From CASICS01 sp045564455 (GTDB lineage: Bacteria; Pseudomonadota; Gammaproteobacteria; Magnimaribacterales; AG-339-G14), in contig JBJLHG010000002.1 in the NCBI GenBank assembly GCA_045564455.1, positions 558,001 through 622,000 of the forward strand: DNA of 64,000 bases. The letters are read 5' to 3'. This document shows positions 42,015 through 51,437 of this stretch, one piece after another. The number at the start of each line of letters is the position of its first letter. Position 1 is the stretch's first letter. The notes beneath the pieces were generated by a model. It was not told the DNA's origin. It saw only the letters and a program-made list of their open reading frames with translations, and made no database searches. Position numbers and translations under genes: made by a program.

Positions 42015-43265
42015 ATGCTTATAGAACACAAATTAAGTAATCTAGCTAAATTAGGTGGAGGTATGCTCCATGGAGAAGATCTTAGCTTTAAAGAGATTTC
42101 TACTGATACAAGAACAATAAAACAGGGTGATGTTTTTTTAGCTCTAAAAGGTAGAAATTTTGACGGAGAAGATTATTGTAAGGATGCGATTAAAAAAGGA
42201 GCAATATGTATTATTTCAGAAAAGAATCATAAACAAATTTCGACATTTATAAAAGTGCCATCAACTTTTTCCTTTTTAAAAAAATTAGCGGAAATTCAAA
42301 GAAAGTTATTTCGAAAACCAGTTATTGCTATTACCGGCAGCAACGGCAAAACATCAACAAAAGAAATTTTATATAAAATATTGGATAAATATTTTTCAAA
42401 AAAAATTTTTAAGAGCCCTGGAAATTGGAATAATGAACTAGGAGTTTATTATTCTTTATTGGGATTAACACATTATCATCGAATAGCCATTTTCGAAATT
42501 GGTACCAGTGCTCCTGGTGAAATAAAAGAGCTCTCGGCATTTTTAAATCCTGATATTGGGATTATAACAAACATAGGAAATTCACATTTAGAAGGGCTTT
42601 TAAGCATAGAAGGAGTTATGAGGGAGAAGACAGATTTATTTGAAAGCGTGGATAAAAATGGAATTTGTCTGATTCGAACGAAAGAAGAATTTTTGCCTTC
42701 TATAAAAGAAAAATCAAAAAATAAAAAACTTATTATCTTAGATGAATCTGAGGAATTAAGTTTCGATCAAAATATTGAAATGGCTCTTAAAACTACTTCC
42801 TGCTTATCAAATAAAATTAATGAAAATTGTAATCCTTCAGAATCAACGATTGAAAGTATAAAAAAAAGTTTTTCAGTTCCAGGAAGACAAGAAATTATGA
42901 TTGGCAAAAATAACGTCACAATTATGAATGATACTTACAATGCTAATCCTGAATCCTTCAAAGATGCCTTTAGAAAAATAAAGTCCTTAAAGTTTAAAAA
43001 TAAAATATGTGTAATGGGAAAAATGGGTGAATTGGGAGAAAAATCTAATTCTTATCAAGACCAAGTGATATCTCTTTCTTCTGAGATATTTGATTTAGTA
43101 TTTGCGTTAGATATTGAAACTAATCTAAGTTACAAAAATCTAAAATTAATAAATGCGAGCGAAATAGAAAATCTTTTATTGGATCACCTTAATGAAGACT
43201 CTATTGTGCTTTTTAAAGCATCTAGATCAGTTAGAATGGAAGGAATAGTTAAACTATTTATATAA
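42015..43265 (+). CDS. murF: UDP-MurNAc-tripeptide:D-Ala-D-Ala ligase MurF
   Basis: MurF adds D-Ala-D-Ala to finish the UDP-MurNAc-pentapeptide. It shows 'ISTDTRTIKQGDVFLALKG' in the N-terminal domain, the P-loop 'AITGSNGKTSTKEIL', 'FEIGTSAPGEIKEL' and 'NDTYNANPESFKDA'. Length (416 aa) is a little below E. coli (452). It works with Ddl, encoded at the end of the cluster. Confidence 0.95.
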   Translation: MLIEHKLSNLAKLGGGMLHGEDLSFKEISTDTRTIKQGDVFLALKGRNFDGEDYCKDAIKKGAICIISEKNHKQISTFIKVPSTFSFLKKLAEIQRKLFRKPVIAITGSNGKTSTKEILYKILDKYFSKKIFKSPGNWNNELGVYYSLLGLTHYHRIAIFEIGTSAPGEIKELSAFLNPDIGIITNIGNSHLEGLLSIEGVMREKTDLFESVDKNGICLIRTKEEFLPSIKEKSKNKKLIILDESEELSFDQNIEMALKTTSCLSNKINENCNPSESTIESIKKSFSVPGRQEIMIGKNNVTIMNDTYNANPESFKDAFRKIKSLKFKNKICVMGKMGELGEKSNSYQDQVISLSSEIFDLVFALDIETNLSYKNLKLINASEIENLLLDHLNEDSIVLFKASRSVRMEGIVKLFI

Positions 43266-43266
43266 T

Positions 43267-44349
43267 ATGTTTTTACCCTTACTAGATTATTTAGCTGATA
43301 GTTACGGACCTTTTAGAGTCTTTAATTATATTACTTTCAGAGCTATTCTTTCGACTCTTACAGCCTTAATTTTTTGTCTTGCTCTTGGTCATCCAATGAT
43401 CAGATTCTTAAGATCTCATAAATATGGTCAGGTTATTAGAACTGTTGGACCTCAGTCTCACTTAGAAAAAGGTGGAACTCCAACTATGGGAGGTTTGTTA
43501 ATACTTGGCGCAATAGTTTTTTCATCTCTATGTTGGGGAAATTTAGAAAATCGATTCTTATGGGTCTTGATATTTGTGATTACATCTTTTGGGTTACTGG
43601 GTTTCTTTGATGATTACTTAAAATTAAAACAACAAAATAGTGACGGGTTATCAAGTAAGTCTAAACTATTTTGGCAATTTATCTTTGCGCTATTAGCAGT
43701 TTCATTTCTTTATATAACAGCCGAAACTCCTCAGGAGACTAGTTTAATTCTTCCTTTTTTTAAAAATTTTTCCATTGAGCTTGGTTTATTTTTTATTTTA
43801 ATTTCTTTATTGGTAATCGTTGGTACTAGTAATGCTGTTAATTTAACTGATGGATTGGATGGTTTAGCAATTATGCCATCGGTGATGGTTGCTGGTGGAT
43901 TAGGATTGGTAGCTTATATGTCAGGTAATATTATATTTTCTGAATATTTAAATATCCCCTATCTACCTAATTCCGGTGAAATACTTATCGTTTGCGGTGC
44001 TTTAATTGGAGCAGGAATAGGATTCTTATGGTTCAACACATATCCTGCGCAAATATTTATGGGTGATGTAGGCTCTCTTTCTTTAGGAGCCGCATTGGGA
44101 ACAATTGCGGTAATTATAAGACAGGAAGTAATACTTGCTATCATGGGAGGCGTTTTTGTTATGGAGACAGTTTCTGTAATTATTCAAGTTGCCTCTTATA
44201 AATTGAGAGGTAAAAGAGTTTTTAAAATGTCTCCTATTCACCATCATTTTGAATTATCTGGATGGGCTGAACCTAAAATAATTGTAAGATTTTGGATTAT
44301 TACATTAATTCTTGTTCTTTTTGCTCTTGCAACTTTTAGACTTAGATAG
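43267..44349 (+). CDS. mraY: Phospho-MurNAc-pentapeptide transferase MraY
   Basis: MraY transfers phospho-MurNAc-pentapeptide to undecaprenyl phosphate, forming lipid I. The polytopic protein (360 aa, about ten helices) has 'KGGTPTMGGLLILG', the catalytic 'GFFDDYLKL' and 'NAVNLTDGLDGLA' aspartates, and 'FMGDVGSLSLGAALG'. The histidine loop 'MSPIHHHFELSGW' is present. All key residues are intact. Confidence 0.97.
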   Translation: MFLPLLDYLADSYGPFRVFNYITFRAILSTLTALIFCLALGHPMIRFLRSHKYGQVIRTVGPQSHLEKGGTPTMGGLLILGAIVFSSLCWGNLENRFLWVLIFVITSFGLLGFFDDYLKLKQQNSDGLSSKSKLFWQFIFALLAVSFLYITAETPQETSLILPFFKNFSIELGLFFILISLLVIVGTSNAVNLTDGLDGLAIMPSVMVAGGLGLVAYMSGNIIFSEYLNIPYLPNSGEILIVCGALIGAGIGFLWFNTYPAQIFMGDVGSLSLGAALGTIAVIIRQEVILAIMGGVFVMETVSVIIQVASYKLRGKRVFKMSPIHHHFELSGWAEPKIIVRFWIITLILVLFALATFRLR

Positions 44350-44357
44350 TCGAAAAT

Positions 44358-45563
44358 ATGAATATTGAAGCTAACTCCATTTTAATTTTGGGAGCAGGCC
44401 TAACTGGGCAGTCAGTTGGTAGCTATTTGAATGATAAAAATTTCTTTTTTTTTGACACAAGAAATAAAAGTAATTTGCCTAAACCTTTTCTAGAAAATAA
44501 AGTATTTACTCAAAGGCTTTTAAATGAAAAAGATATTGATCTTGATAAATTTTCAGAGGTCATCTGCTCCCCGGGCTTTGATAAAAATCATATAATTTTG
44601 AATGAGATTAAATCTAGAAAAATTCCTATAAAAAGTGATATTGAGATTTTTATTGAAAATGATAAATCAAAAAAAATATTAATTACCGGCACCAATGGAA
44701 AGACGACGGTTACATTGATGATGGAGCATGTCTTGAAAGAAAATGGATATCGTGCAAAAGCAATCGGAAATATTGGAAATCCAGTTTTAGATTATCTAGG
44801 CCAAAATTTAGATTTTTCGATTATCGAAATTTCTAGCTTCCAACTTGAAATAAGTAATAATTTAGAAAGCGAAGTTGCTGTTATTCTAAACATTTCAGAA
44901 GATCATTTAGACAGTCACTCTTCATTTGATGAATACGTAAAGATTAAAAATTCAATTTACAATAAAACTCAAAATAAAGTTGGTAGTACCAAAAATAAAT
45001 TTATCAAATGTAATCTAGATTTTTCTTTTGATAGCGATCAAAAATCTATAGATATAAAAAATTACAATGCAGTTGAGACTATTCTTAAGGCTCTAGGTTT
45101 AAATTTTAAACTTTCTAAAAATTTAACTGCTTTTAAAAAGCCCGAACATCGATTTGAAGTATTTCATAAAGACTCCTTACAAAGAATTTATATAAATGAT
45201 TCAAAAGCTACAAATATAGGAGCAACTCTAGAGGCCATTAAAAGCGCAAGGAAACTTGGTGAAATAACCATTTTGTGCGGAGGTCAAGGTAAAGGTGCAG
45301 ACTTTTCTGAATTTTCTGCTTTTTTAAATAAAAATTGTAAGAACATAATTCTTTACGGAGAAGATAAGGATTTAATTAAAAAAAATATTTCACAAAAAAA
45401 ATGCTATCTCTTTAAAGATTTCAAACAAGCAATACTCAAATCAAAAGAAATTACATCGCCAAAAGAAATTATTCTTTTATCTCCTGCATGTGCAAGTTTT
45501 GATATGTTCTTAGATTATGAGGAAAGAGGTAAATTTTTTAAAAAGATTATTTTGAATGAATAA
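44358..45563 (+). CDS. murD: UDP-MurNAc-L-Ala:D-glutamate ligase MurD
   Basis: MurD adds D-glutamate to the peptidoglycan precursor. It shows 'ILILGAGLTGQSVGSYL' at the N-terminus, 'SPGFDKNHIIL', the P-loop 'LITGTNGKTTVTLMM', 'EISSFQLE' and 'NDSKATNIGATLEAI'. At 401 residues it is shorter than E. coli MurD (438). It overlaps ftsW by 8 bases. Confidence 0.95.
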   Translation: MNIEANSILILGAGLTGQSVGSYLNDKNFFFFDTRNKSNLPKPFLENKVFTQRLLNEKDIDLDKFSEVICSPGFDKNHIILNEIKSRKIPIKSDIEIFIENDKSKKILITGTNGKTTVTLMMEHVLKENGYRAKAIGNIGNPVLDYLGQNLDFSIIEISSFQLEISNNLESEVAVILNISEDHLDSHSSFDEYVKIKNSIYNKTQNKVGSTKNKFIKCNLDFSFDSDQKSIDIKNYNAVETILKALGLNFKLSKNLTAFKKPEHRFEVFHKDSLQRIYINDSKATNIGATLEAIKSARKLGEITILCGGQGKGADFSEFSAFLNKNCKNIILYGEDKDLIKKNISQKKCYLFKDFKQAILKSKEITSPKEIILLSPACASFDMFLDYEERGKFFKKIILNE

Positions 45564-46743
45564 AGTAGCAAAACAATCTAAATGGCAAAGAGTTTTATTA
45601 GGAGAATCTTACAGAGATTACTCTTTAAAAGATTTTGATTGGGGAATACTAGGTGCTGTATTTTTTTTAACTTTAATTGGAGCAGTTATGGTTGCTTCTG
45701 TAACTCTCCCTATTACAGAAGGGAATTTAAACATGATGTTTTCTCATGTAATGAAAATAATTATTGGTATTTTTATTGGGTTTTTAATCTTTAGATATCC
45801 GGTAAATCTTTGGACTAAAATAGATATTCATATAGTGCTAATAACCTTCGTTCTTCTTCTTTTGGTTTACGTTCCAAATGTTGGCCAAGAGGTGAACGGA
45901 GCAAATAGATGGATTCGATTAATGGGATTTTCTTTTCAGCCTTCAGAAATGATGAAATTTTCATTAATAATTTATATTTCTTCTTATTGTTCCAGAAGGC
46001 TTTTAGAATTTAAAGAGCAGTGGATTGGTTTTGGTAAACCAATCTTGGTCATTATGGTAGCAATTGGGTTAATTCTTTTTGAGCCAGATTTAGGCTCATC
46101 GGCAGTTATATTTATAACCGCTTTAAGCATAATGTTCATAGCCGGAGCCCCTTTAAAGCATTTATTACTTATTTTTTCTTTAGGAATGTCAGTGTTTGTT
46201 GTAATGATTTTAACTGTGCCTTGGCGAATGAAAAGAATTTTAAGCTTCATGAATCCATGGGATAGTTTTGAACAATCAGGATGGCAACTTTCTAATTCAT
46301 TAATATCTTTCAGCAGGGGAGAATGGTTTGGAGTGGGTTTAGGTGAAAGTTTACAAAAAAATCATTACTTGCCGGATGCACAAACTGACTTTATTTTTGC
46401 AATTATTGCCGAAGAACTTGGATTAATTTTTTGTATTTTTTTAGTTTTTCTCTTTTCTTTTTTAATCTTTCGATGTTTTCTTATTGGAAGATTGGCAAGA
46501 CAAGCTCAGCATTTTACAGGCTCTTATATCGCTTATGGAATTGGAGTTTGTATAGCTTTGCATGTTTTTATAAACATAGGAGTTTCAAGTGGCATGTTGC
46601 CCACAAAAGGAATGACCCTTCCATTTATAAGTTATGGAGGAACTAACTTACTCTTAATGTTTGCTCTAATATCTTTAATCCTTAGAATAAAATATGAAGC
46701 TTCTCAAGAAGCAATTTCTAATAAAAGAGTATTTAATGCCTAA
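45556..46743 (+). CDS. ftsW: Peptidoglycan glycosyltransferase FtsW
   Basis: FtsW is the SEDS-family septal glycan polymerase that works with FtsI. The 395-residue protein has about ten membrane helices and the SEDS motifs 'GANRWIRLMGFSFQPSEMMK', 'FEPDLGSSAV', 'GEWFGVGLGESLQKNHYLPD' and 'PFISYGGTNLL'. It has FtsW rather than RodA context, between murD and murG. murG overlaps it by 8 bases. Confidence 0.95.
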   Translation: MNKVAKQSKWQRVLLGESYRDYSLKDFDWGILGAVFFLTLIGAVMVASVTLPITEGNLNMMFSHVMKIIIGIFIGFLIFRYPVNLWTKIDIHIVLITFVLLLLVYVPNVGQEVNGANRWIRLMGFSFQPSEMMKFSLIIYISSYCSRRLLEFKEQWIGFGKPILVIMVAIGLILFEPDLGSSAVIFITALSIMFIAGAPLKHLLLIFSLGMSVFVVMILTVPWRMKRILSFMNPWDSFEQSGWQLSNSLISFSRGEWFGVGLGESLQKNHYLPDAQTDFIFAIIAEELGLIFCIFLVFLFSFLIFRCFLIGRLARQAQHFTGSYIAYGIGVCIALHVFINIGVSSGMLPTKGMTLPFISYGGTNLLLMFALISLILRIKYEASQEAISNKRVFNA

Positions 46744-47848
46744 GCCAAAGAAAATATATATTCTTTCCGGGGGAACGGGCGGACATGTTTTTCCAGCAAA
46801 GATAGTTGCCGAAGAATTTATTTCGCATGGGGTAGAAGTCGTTTGGATTGGAACTTCTAGAGGCCCGGAACATGGAATAGCTAAAAACTTAACGATTAAG
46901 TTTATAAAATTACCTCTGTCTGGTTTTCGAGGTAAATCATTTTTAACCAAAATTAAAGCCATGCTTGCTTTTTTTTATACAGGCCTTTATTTGATGTTTA
47001 AAATACCGCCTTTTAAGCAAAAAAATAAAGAAGAAGTTCCTTTGATAGCATTTGGAGGATATGTTTCTTTAGCAGCTTTTTTTTATTTTAAAGGTCCAGT
47101 TTACCTCCAAGAACAAAATACTATACCTGGATCAGTTTCTAGACTTTTGGTGAGTACAAAAAAAGTAAAAAAAGTTTTCTGTGGTTTTGAACAAACGATT
47201 AATTATTTTAAAAAAATCACTAATGAAGATATTAAATTTATTCTTAGTGGCAACCCTATCGAAAAGAAAATCTCTGATATTTCATTAAGGACTTTTGATA
47301 ATCTTGCAGATGAGAAAGATCTACCCTTAAAAATTCTTGTTTTAGGTGGTAGTCAGGGCTCTAAAAAGCTCAATGAGTTGATTCCTAGTATTTCCAATGA
47401 TTTAGGTGATATTTTAATCACACATCAATCTGGGAAGGGAAACCTATCAAATACAAAAGAATTATATAAGAAGGAAAATTTTCTTAATTATGAAATATTA
47501 GAATTTATTGAAGATATGTCTAAAGTATATGAATGGGCAGATGTGGTGATTTCAAGATCTGGAGCGCTATCAGTAACAGAGATAATGGGCTCTGCTTCTG
47601 TTGGAATATTTGTTCCTCTCCCATGGGCAATAGATAATCACCAGCTTTATAATGCAAAACAGTTAACAGATAGAAAAGCCGCATTTTTAATTGAAGAATC
47701 GGATACTATGAACGAAGATTTTATTTGTCTTTTTAAAAATATAAGACAACAAAAATTAGAAAATAAATTTAATTTAATAAAAAACAACTCTTTAAATTGT
47801 TTTATAAAGCAATCTGAAAAAATTATTTTTCAGGAAATTACAAATTGA
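46736..47848 (+). CDS. murG: UDP-GlcNAc:lipid I GlcNAc transferase MurG
   Basis: MurG converts lipid I to lipid II. The glycine-rich loop 'LSGGTGGHVFPAK' begins at about residue 10, and the C-terminal part has 'LVLGGSQGSKKLNELIP' and 'SRSGALSVTEIM' with 'PLPWAIDNHQLYNAK'. I start it at the ATG 46736 (370 aa), since a longer frame from 46694 would add 14 residues overlapping ftsW that are not part of the family. Confidence 0.95.
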   Translation: MPKPKKIYILSGGTGGHVFPAKIVAEEFISHGVEVVWIGTSRGPEHGIAKNLTIKFIKLPLSGFRGKSFLTKIKAMLAFFYTGLYLMFKIPPFKQKNKEEVPLIAFGGYVSLAAFFYFKGPVYLQEQNTIPGSVSRLLVSTKKVKKVFCGFEQTINYFKKITNEDIKFILSGNPIEKKISDISLRTFDNLADEKDLPLKILVLGGSQGSKKLNELIPSISNDLGDILITHQSGKGNLSNTKELYKKENFLNYEILEFIEDMSKVYEWADVVISRSGALSVTEIMGSASVGIFVPLPWAIDNHQLYNAKQLTDRKAAFLIEESDTMNEDFICLFKNIRQQKLENKFNLIKNNSLNCFIKQSEKIIFQEITN

Positions 47849-47849
47849 A

Positions 47850-49220
47850 ATGACCAAGATTAAAAATATTCATTTAATTGGAGTAGGTGGTGCAGGTATG
47901 AGCGGTATTGCTGAAATTTTAATGAATTTAGGTTATCAGGTATCAGGATCAGATAACTGTCCTTCAGAAATAACAAATAGATTAGAAAAAATAGGAATTC
48001 AGTGTTTCTATGAGCACTCTATAGAAAATATAAAAAATATTGATTTAATTGTTATCTCTTCAGCTATAAACAAAGAAAATCCAGAAGTAATATTTGGATC
48101 TAATGAAGGAATTCCCATAATTAAAAGAGCTGAAATGTTAGCTAATTTGATGATGCTTAAAAATAGTATTGCCATAGCAGGCAGTCATGGAAAAACCACA
48201 ACAACTTGCATTCTTGCTCATATTTTTACTCAATGCGATTTAGATCCAACATACATAATTGGGGGAAAAATAAAATCATTCGAGTCAAATGCAGCGCTGG
48301 GGAAAGGACCTCATATATTAGCTGAGGCAGATGAAAGCGATGGATCTTTTCTTTTGTTAAGACCACATAAATCAATCATTACAAATATCGATAACGATCA
48401 TCTTGAGGCTTATGAGGGAAATTTCAGCAATTTAAAAAAAGCTTTTAAAAAGTTTTGTTTAAATATTCCATTTCAAGGAAAAATTATCTCTTATGGGGAT
48501 TCACTTGAATTGTCAGATGTTTTAAAAAATGTTCCTAGAAACATTACTACTTATGGCTTCAACGAATCTAATGATTTTCAAATAATAAATTTTAATCAGT
48601 CTGAAAATGGAAGTAGTTTTGATTTGATTAATCACTCAAATAGAAAATCGCAAAGCTTTAATACTCCTATGTATGGAAAACATAACGTTTTAAACACTGT
48701 TGCTGCAATTGTTATGAGTTTAGACGAGGGAATTTCTTTTAAAAAAATAGCTAAATCATTAGAGACATGCACTACAGTAGAAAGAAGATTTGAAATAATT
48801 TCAAGAAATGTTTTTAACAAAAAAATCACTCTTGTAGATGATTATGGGCATCATCCAGAAGAAATAAAATCTACTCTTGATACTTTGAATAATATTTGGC
48901 CTGATCAAAAAAAAATAGTTATTTTTCAACCTCACAGATATACGCGAACAAAAGCTTTGTTTAATGAATTTGTAGAAATTCTTTCAAATGTAAATGATTT
49001 AATTTTAATGGAAGTTTATCCAGCAAGCGAAGAAGTAATAAAAGGATATGAAACATCAGATTTAGTCGAAGCATTGATGAATAAAGTTAATGTCATTGAA
49101 GCCAATGGAATTCAAGATGCTTTTGATAAGCTTAAAGGTTCTATTAAAGATCACTCTGTGATTTTAACCCAAGGAGCAGGAAATACTTCAAACCTCGCAA
49201 AATTAGTATCTAACTCATAA
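47850..49220 (+). CDS. murC: UDP-MurNAc:L-alanine ligase MurC
   Basis: MurC starts stem-peptide synthesis. 'IHLIGVGGAGMSGIAEILM' is the N-terminal Rossmann motif, the P-loop is 'AIAGSHGKTTTTCILAHI', and 'ADESDGSFLLLRP', 'DDYGHHPEEIKSTL' and 'FQPHRYTRTKAL' are conserved. Length (456 aa) is normal. ddl follows without a gap; murB, adjacent in some relatives, is not here. Confidence 0.97.
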   Translation: MTKIKNIHLIGVGGAGMSGIAEILMNLGYQVSGSDNCPSEITNRLEKIGIQCFYEHSIENIKNIDLIVISSAINKENPEVIFGSNEGIPIIKRAEMLANLMMLKNSIAIAGSHGKTTTTCILAHIFTQCDLDPTYIIGGKIKSFESNAALGKGPHILAEADESDGSFLLLRPHKSIITNIDNDHLEAYEGNFSNLKKAFKKFCLNIPFQGKIISYGDSLELSDVLKNVPRNITTYGFNESNDFQIINFNQSENGSSFDLINHSNRKSQSFNTPMYGKHNVLNTVAAIVMSLDEGISFKKIAKSLETCTTVERRFEIISRNVFNKKITLVDDYGHHPEEIKSTLDTLNNIWPDQKKIVIFQPHRYTRTKALFNEFVEILSNVNDLILMEVYPASEEVIKGYETSDLVEALMNKVNVIEANGIQDAFDKLKGSIKDHSVILTQGAGNTSNLAKLVSNS

Positions 49221-50129
49221 ATGGAAATATTAAGAAAGCACAAAATAGGAATTATTTGTGGTGGATGGTCTTCTGAGAGAGCTATATCTCTTAAGAGTGG
49301 GTATTCTGTTTGCGAAGCTTTAATGAAATCAGAATATAATTGTGAATTAATTGATTTAGATAACGAAAGAACAGCATTTAGCAAAGAAACTTATAATAAT
49401 ATTGATATAGCATTTATCCTGGTCCATGGGCGCGGCGGAGAAGACGGTAAATTACAAAATTTTTTTGAAAATATAAACTTAAACTTCACTGGAAGTGATA
49501 GCAAATCTTCTAATATTGGAATGGATAAAATCAAAACTAAGAAAATTTGGAAAAAAGAAGGAATTAATTATCCAGAATTTATTGAATTTAATGATAATTT
49601 CGAAGATATTTTGAAACTAAATCAAAAGGTTGTTGTTAAACCGGCTAATGAGGGTTCAAGCTTTGGCATATCAATAATAGAAAATAATAAAGTCGCTTTA
49701 AAGAAAGCAATTAACGAGGCTAAGAAATATGATGAAAAAGTTTTAATCGAAAATTTTATTAATGGCATTGAACTTACAGTAGCAATATTAGATGAAAAAG
49801 CTTTCAATCCGATAGAAATAATTCCAAACTCAGATTATTATGATTTCAATGCTAAATATTTGAGTAATCAAACGATTTATAGAGAAGCTAAACTAAATAA
49901 AGAACAAAAATCTTATTTACAAAATCAAGCCCTACATAGTTTTAAGACTTTAGGCTGCTCTGGATGGGGAAGAGTAGATTTAATTTTTAATGGAGACGAT
50001 TTTTATTTCTTAGAGGTAAATACAGTACCAGGGATGACAGAAACTAGTTTAGTTCCCAAAGCAGCTTCTTTTTCTGGATTAGCATTTATAAATCTTTTAG
50101 AAAAAATACTATTAAAATCTATTGCTTAG
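49221..50129 (+). CDS. ddl: D-alanine:D-alanine ligase
   Basis: Ddl makes D-Ala-D-Ala, the MurF substrate; alanine racemase (alr) is encoded 2.7 kb downstream. The ATP-grasp protein shows 'GIICGGWSSERAISLKSG', 'ILVHGRGGEDGKLQ', 'VVKPANEGSSFGISI' and 'FLEVNTVPGMTETSLVPKAA'. Length (302 aa) is standard. It ends the cluster: ftsQ-ftsA-ftsZ, which usually follow ddlB, are located upstream instead. Confidence 0.96.
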   Translation: MEILRKHKIGIICGGWSSERAISLKSGYSVCEALMKSEYNCELIDLDNERTAFSKETYNNIDIAFILVHGRGGEDGKLQNFFENINLNFTGSDSKSSNIGMDKIKTKKIWKKEGINYPEFIEFNDNFEDILKLNQKVVVKPANEGSSFGISIIENNKVALKKAINEAKKYDEKVLIENFINGIELTVAILDEKAFNPIEIIPNSDYYDFNAKYLSNQTIYREAKLNKEQKSYLQNQALHSFKTLGCSGWGRVDLIFNGDDFYFLEVNTVPGMTETSLVPKAASFSGLAFINLLEKILLKSIA

Positions 50130-50150
50130 TGAATGCTTATAAAATAGAAT
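50122..50150 (+). promoter_or_regulatory. Predicted promoter of rpsF-rpsR-rplI
   Basis: TTGCTT (50122-50127) and TAGAAT (50145-50150) are separated by 17 bases and overlap the end of ddl. The leader would be about 57 bases, with 'aaaagga' just before the rpsF ATG. Confidence 0.45.
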
Positions 50151-50214
50151 CCTCAAGAATTTCCTTGTTCTTACTCAAATTAAATTGATAAGGACATTAA
50201 CCAAAAGGATAAAT

Positions 50215-50697
50215 ATGAATCATTATGAAATAGTTTTTATACTTAACCCTCAGCAATCAGCAGAGTCTAAGTTATTTGAAAAATGTAAAGAGCAAATTAC
50301 AGCTGTAAACGGAATAGTTCATCGATCGGAAGAAATTGGATCAAGGGATTTAGCTTACCCAATTAATGACTGTAATAAAGGTCATTATTATTTGATTAAT
50401 TTTCAATGTGAATCTAAAGAGCTTTCAAAAATAGAAGGGCTTTTTAAGTTCAATGAAGCAATTTTAAGATCATCTATAGTCAAAAAAAGAAGACCAGAAA
50501 CTGAGCCATCGGTTTTACTAACACAAACCAAAGAAAAACAATCTGAAATGAAAAAATACTCAGAATCAAAAACTTCTGAGAGAGAAAAACAAGCAACTCC
50601 TGTCAAGGAAATAAAAGAAGAAGCTAAATCAACTGAAAAAATTGAAAAAGCTGAAAAAGAATCAGAATCTGCTGAAGCAAAAGAGGAGAATAAATAA
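50215..50697 (+). CDS. rpsF: 30S ribosomal protein bS6 with long charged tail
   Basis: S6 pairs with S18 on the 30S platform. The core is recognisable: 'NHYEIVFILNPQQ', 'EIGSRDLAYPIND', 'GHYYLINF' and 'FNEAILRSSIVKKR'. After about residue 100 comes a tail of ~60 residues made mostly of Lys, Glu, Ser and Ala. E. coli S6 also has a short Glu-rich tail that RimK extends. I start at the ATG 50215 (160 aa), with SD 'aaagga'; the 10 codons upstream in frame are leader. rpsR follows with a one-base overlap. Confidence 0.93.
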   Translation: MNHYEIVFILNPQQSAESKLFEKCKEQITAVNGIVHRSEEIGSRDLAYPINDCNKGHYYLINFQCESKELSKIEGLFKFNEAILRSSIVKKRRPETEPSVLLTQTKEKQSEMKKYSESKTSEREKQATPVKEIKEEAKSTEKIEKAEKESESAEAKEENK

Positions 50698-50969
50698 TGA
50701 AAAGAAAGTTTGACAAGAAAAAATCAAGAAATCAAAATTCTGATAATTTGCTTAGACAGAAAAAACCCTGTCAATTCGCCGCAGCAAATGTTGAAGAAAT
50801 TGACTATAAAGACGTAGATCTTTTATCAAAGTTCATCAACGAAACAGGAAAAATTTCTCCAGCAAGAATGACTGGTACAAGTGCAAAATATCAGAGACAA
50901 CTTACAACTGCTATAAAAAGGGCAAGACAATTAGCTTTGTTGCCCTATACAGATGGTCATAAATTTTAA
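50697..50969 (+). CDS. rpsR: 30S ribosomal protein bS18
   Basis: S18 forms a heterodimer with S6. The 90-residue protein shows 'IDYKDVDLLSKFINETGKIS' (in part), 'PARMTGTSAKYQRQLTTAI' and 'KRARQLALLPYTD', matching the family end to end. The N-terminus is Lys-rich. It follows rpsF directly without priB between them, as in Pseudomonas. Confidence 0.96.
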   Translation: MKRKFDKKKSRNQNSDNLLRQKKPCQFAAANVEEIDYKDVDLLSKFINETGKISPARMTGTSAKYQRQLTTAIKRARQLALLPYTDGHKF

Positions 50970-50977
50970 TTAAAGAA

Positions 50978-51424
50978 ATGAAAGTTATTTTAAAAGAAAC
51001 TGTTACAGGTTTAGGTTCCCCCGGAGATTTAGTAGACGTTAAATCTGGTTATGGAAGAAATTTTCTTCTTCCAGGTGGGAAAGCAATTCCGGCTACTGAT
51101 GAGAATTTAAAAGTTTATGAAGCTGAAAAATCTAAATTACTTGAAGCAGAAAAGCAAAAGATTTCTTTAGCAAAAGAACTATTAGAGAAGCTAAATGATT
51201 TTAATCTTTCTATAAGCGTTGCGGTCACTGATGAAGGAGTAATGTATGGTTCTATAGGAACTAAAGAAATTTCTGATGGCTTGGAAGTTAATGGATTTGC
51301 AATTGAAAGACAATCAATAAGACTTCCCGAAGGCGCGCTGAAAGAATTAGGCGAATTTAAAATTGATATCGAACTTCATGCTGAAGTTATAGCTTCAATT
51401 AATTTATCAATTAAATCGGAATAA
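50978..51424 (+). CDS. rplI: 50S ribosomal protein bL9
   Basis: L9 binds 23S rRNA near L1 with its N-terminal domain and extends a long helix. The N-terminal domain 'GLGSPGDLVDVKSGYGRNFL' is well conserved. The connecting helix and the C-terminal domain with 'GSIGTKEISDGLE' follow. Length (148 aa) is standard. Confidence 0.95.
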   Translation: MKVILKETVTGLGSPGDLVDVKSGYGRNFLLPGGKAIPATDENLKVYEAEKSKLLEAEKQKISLAKELLEKLNDFNLSISVAVTDEGVMYGSIGTKEISDGLEVNGFAIERQSIRLPEGALKELGEFKIDIELHAEVIASINLSIKSE

Positions 51425-51437
51425 ATAAAATTCATAA

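Noticed and set aside
46694..46735. Longer N-terminus for MurG
   Set aside because: It overlaps ftsW by 50 bases and adds residues outside the MurG family; the ATG at 46736 fits.
50185..50214. Longer N-terminus for S6
   Set aside because: S6 proteins begin at 'MNHYEIVF'-type sequence and a ribosome site precedes the ATG at 50215.
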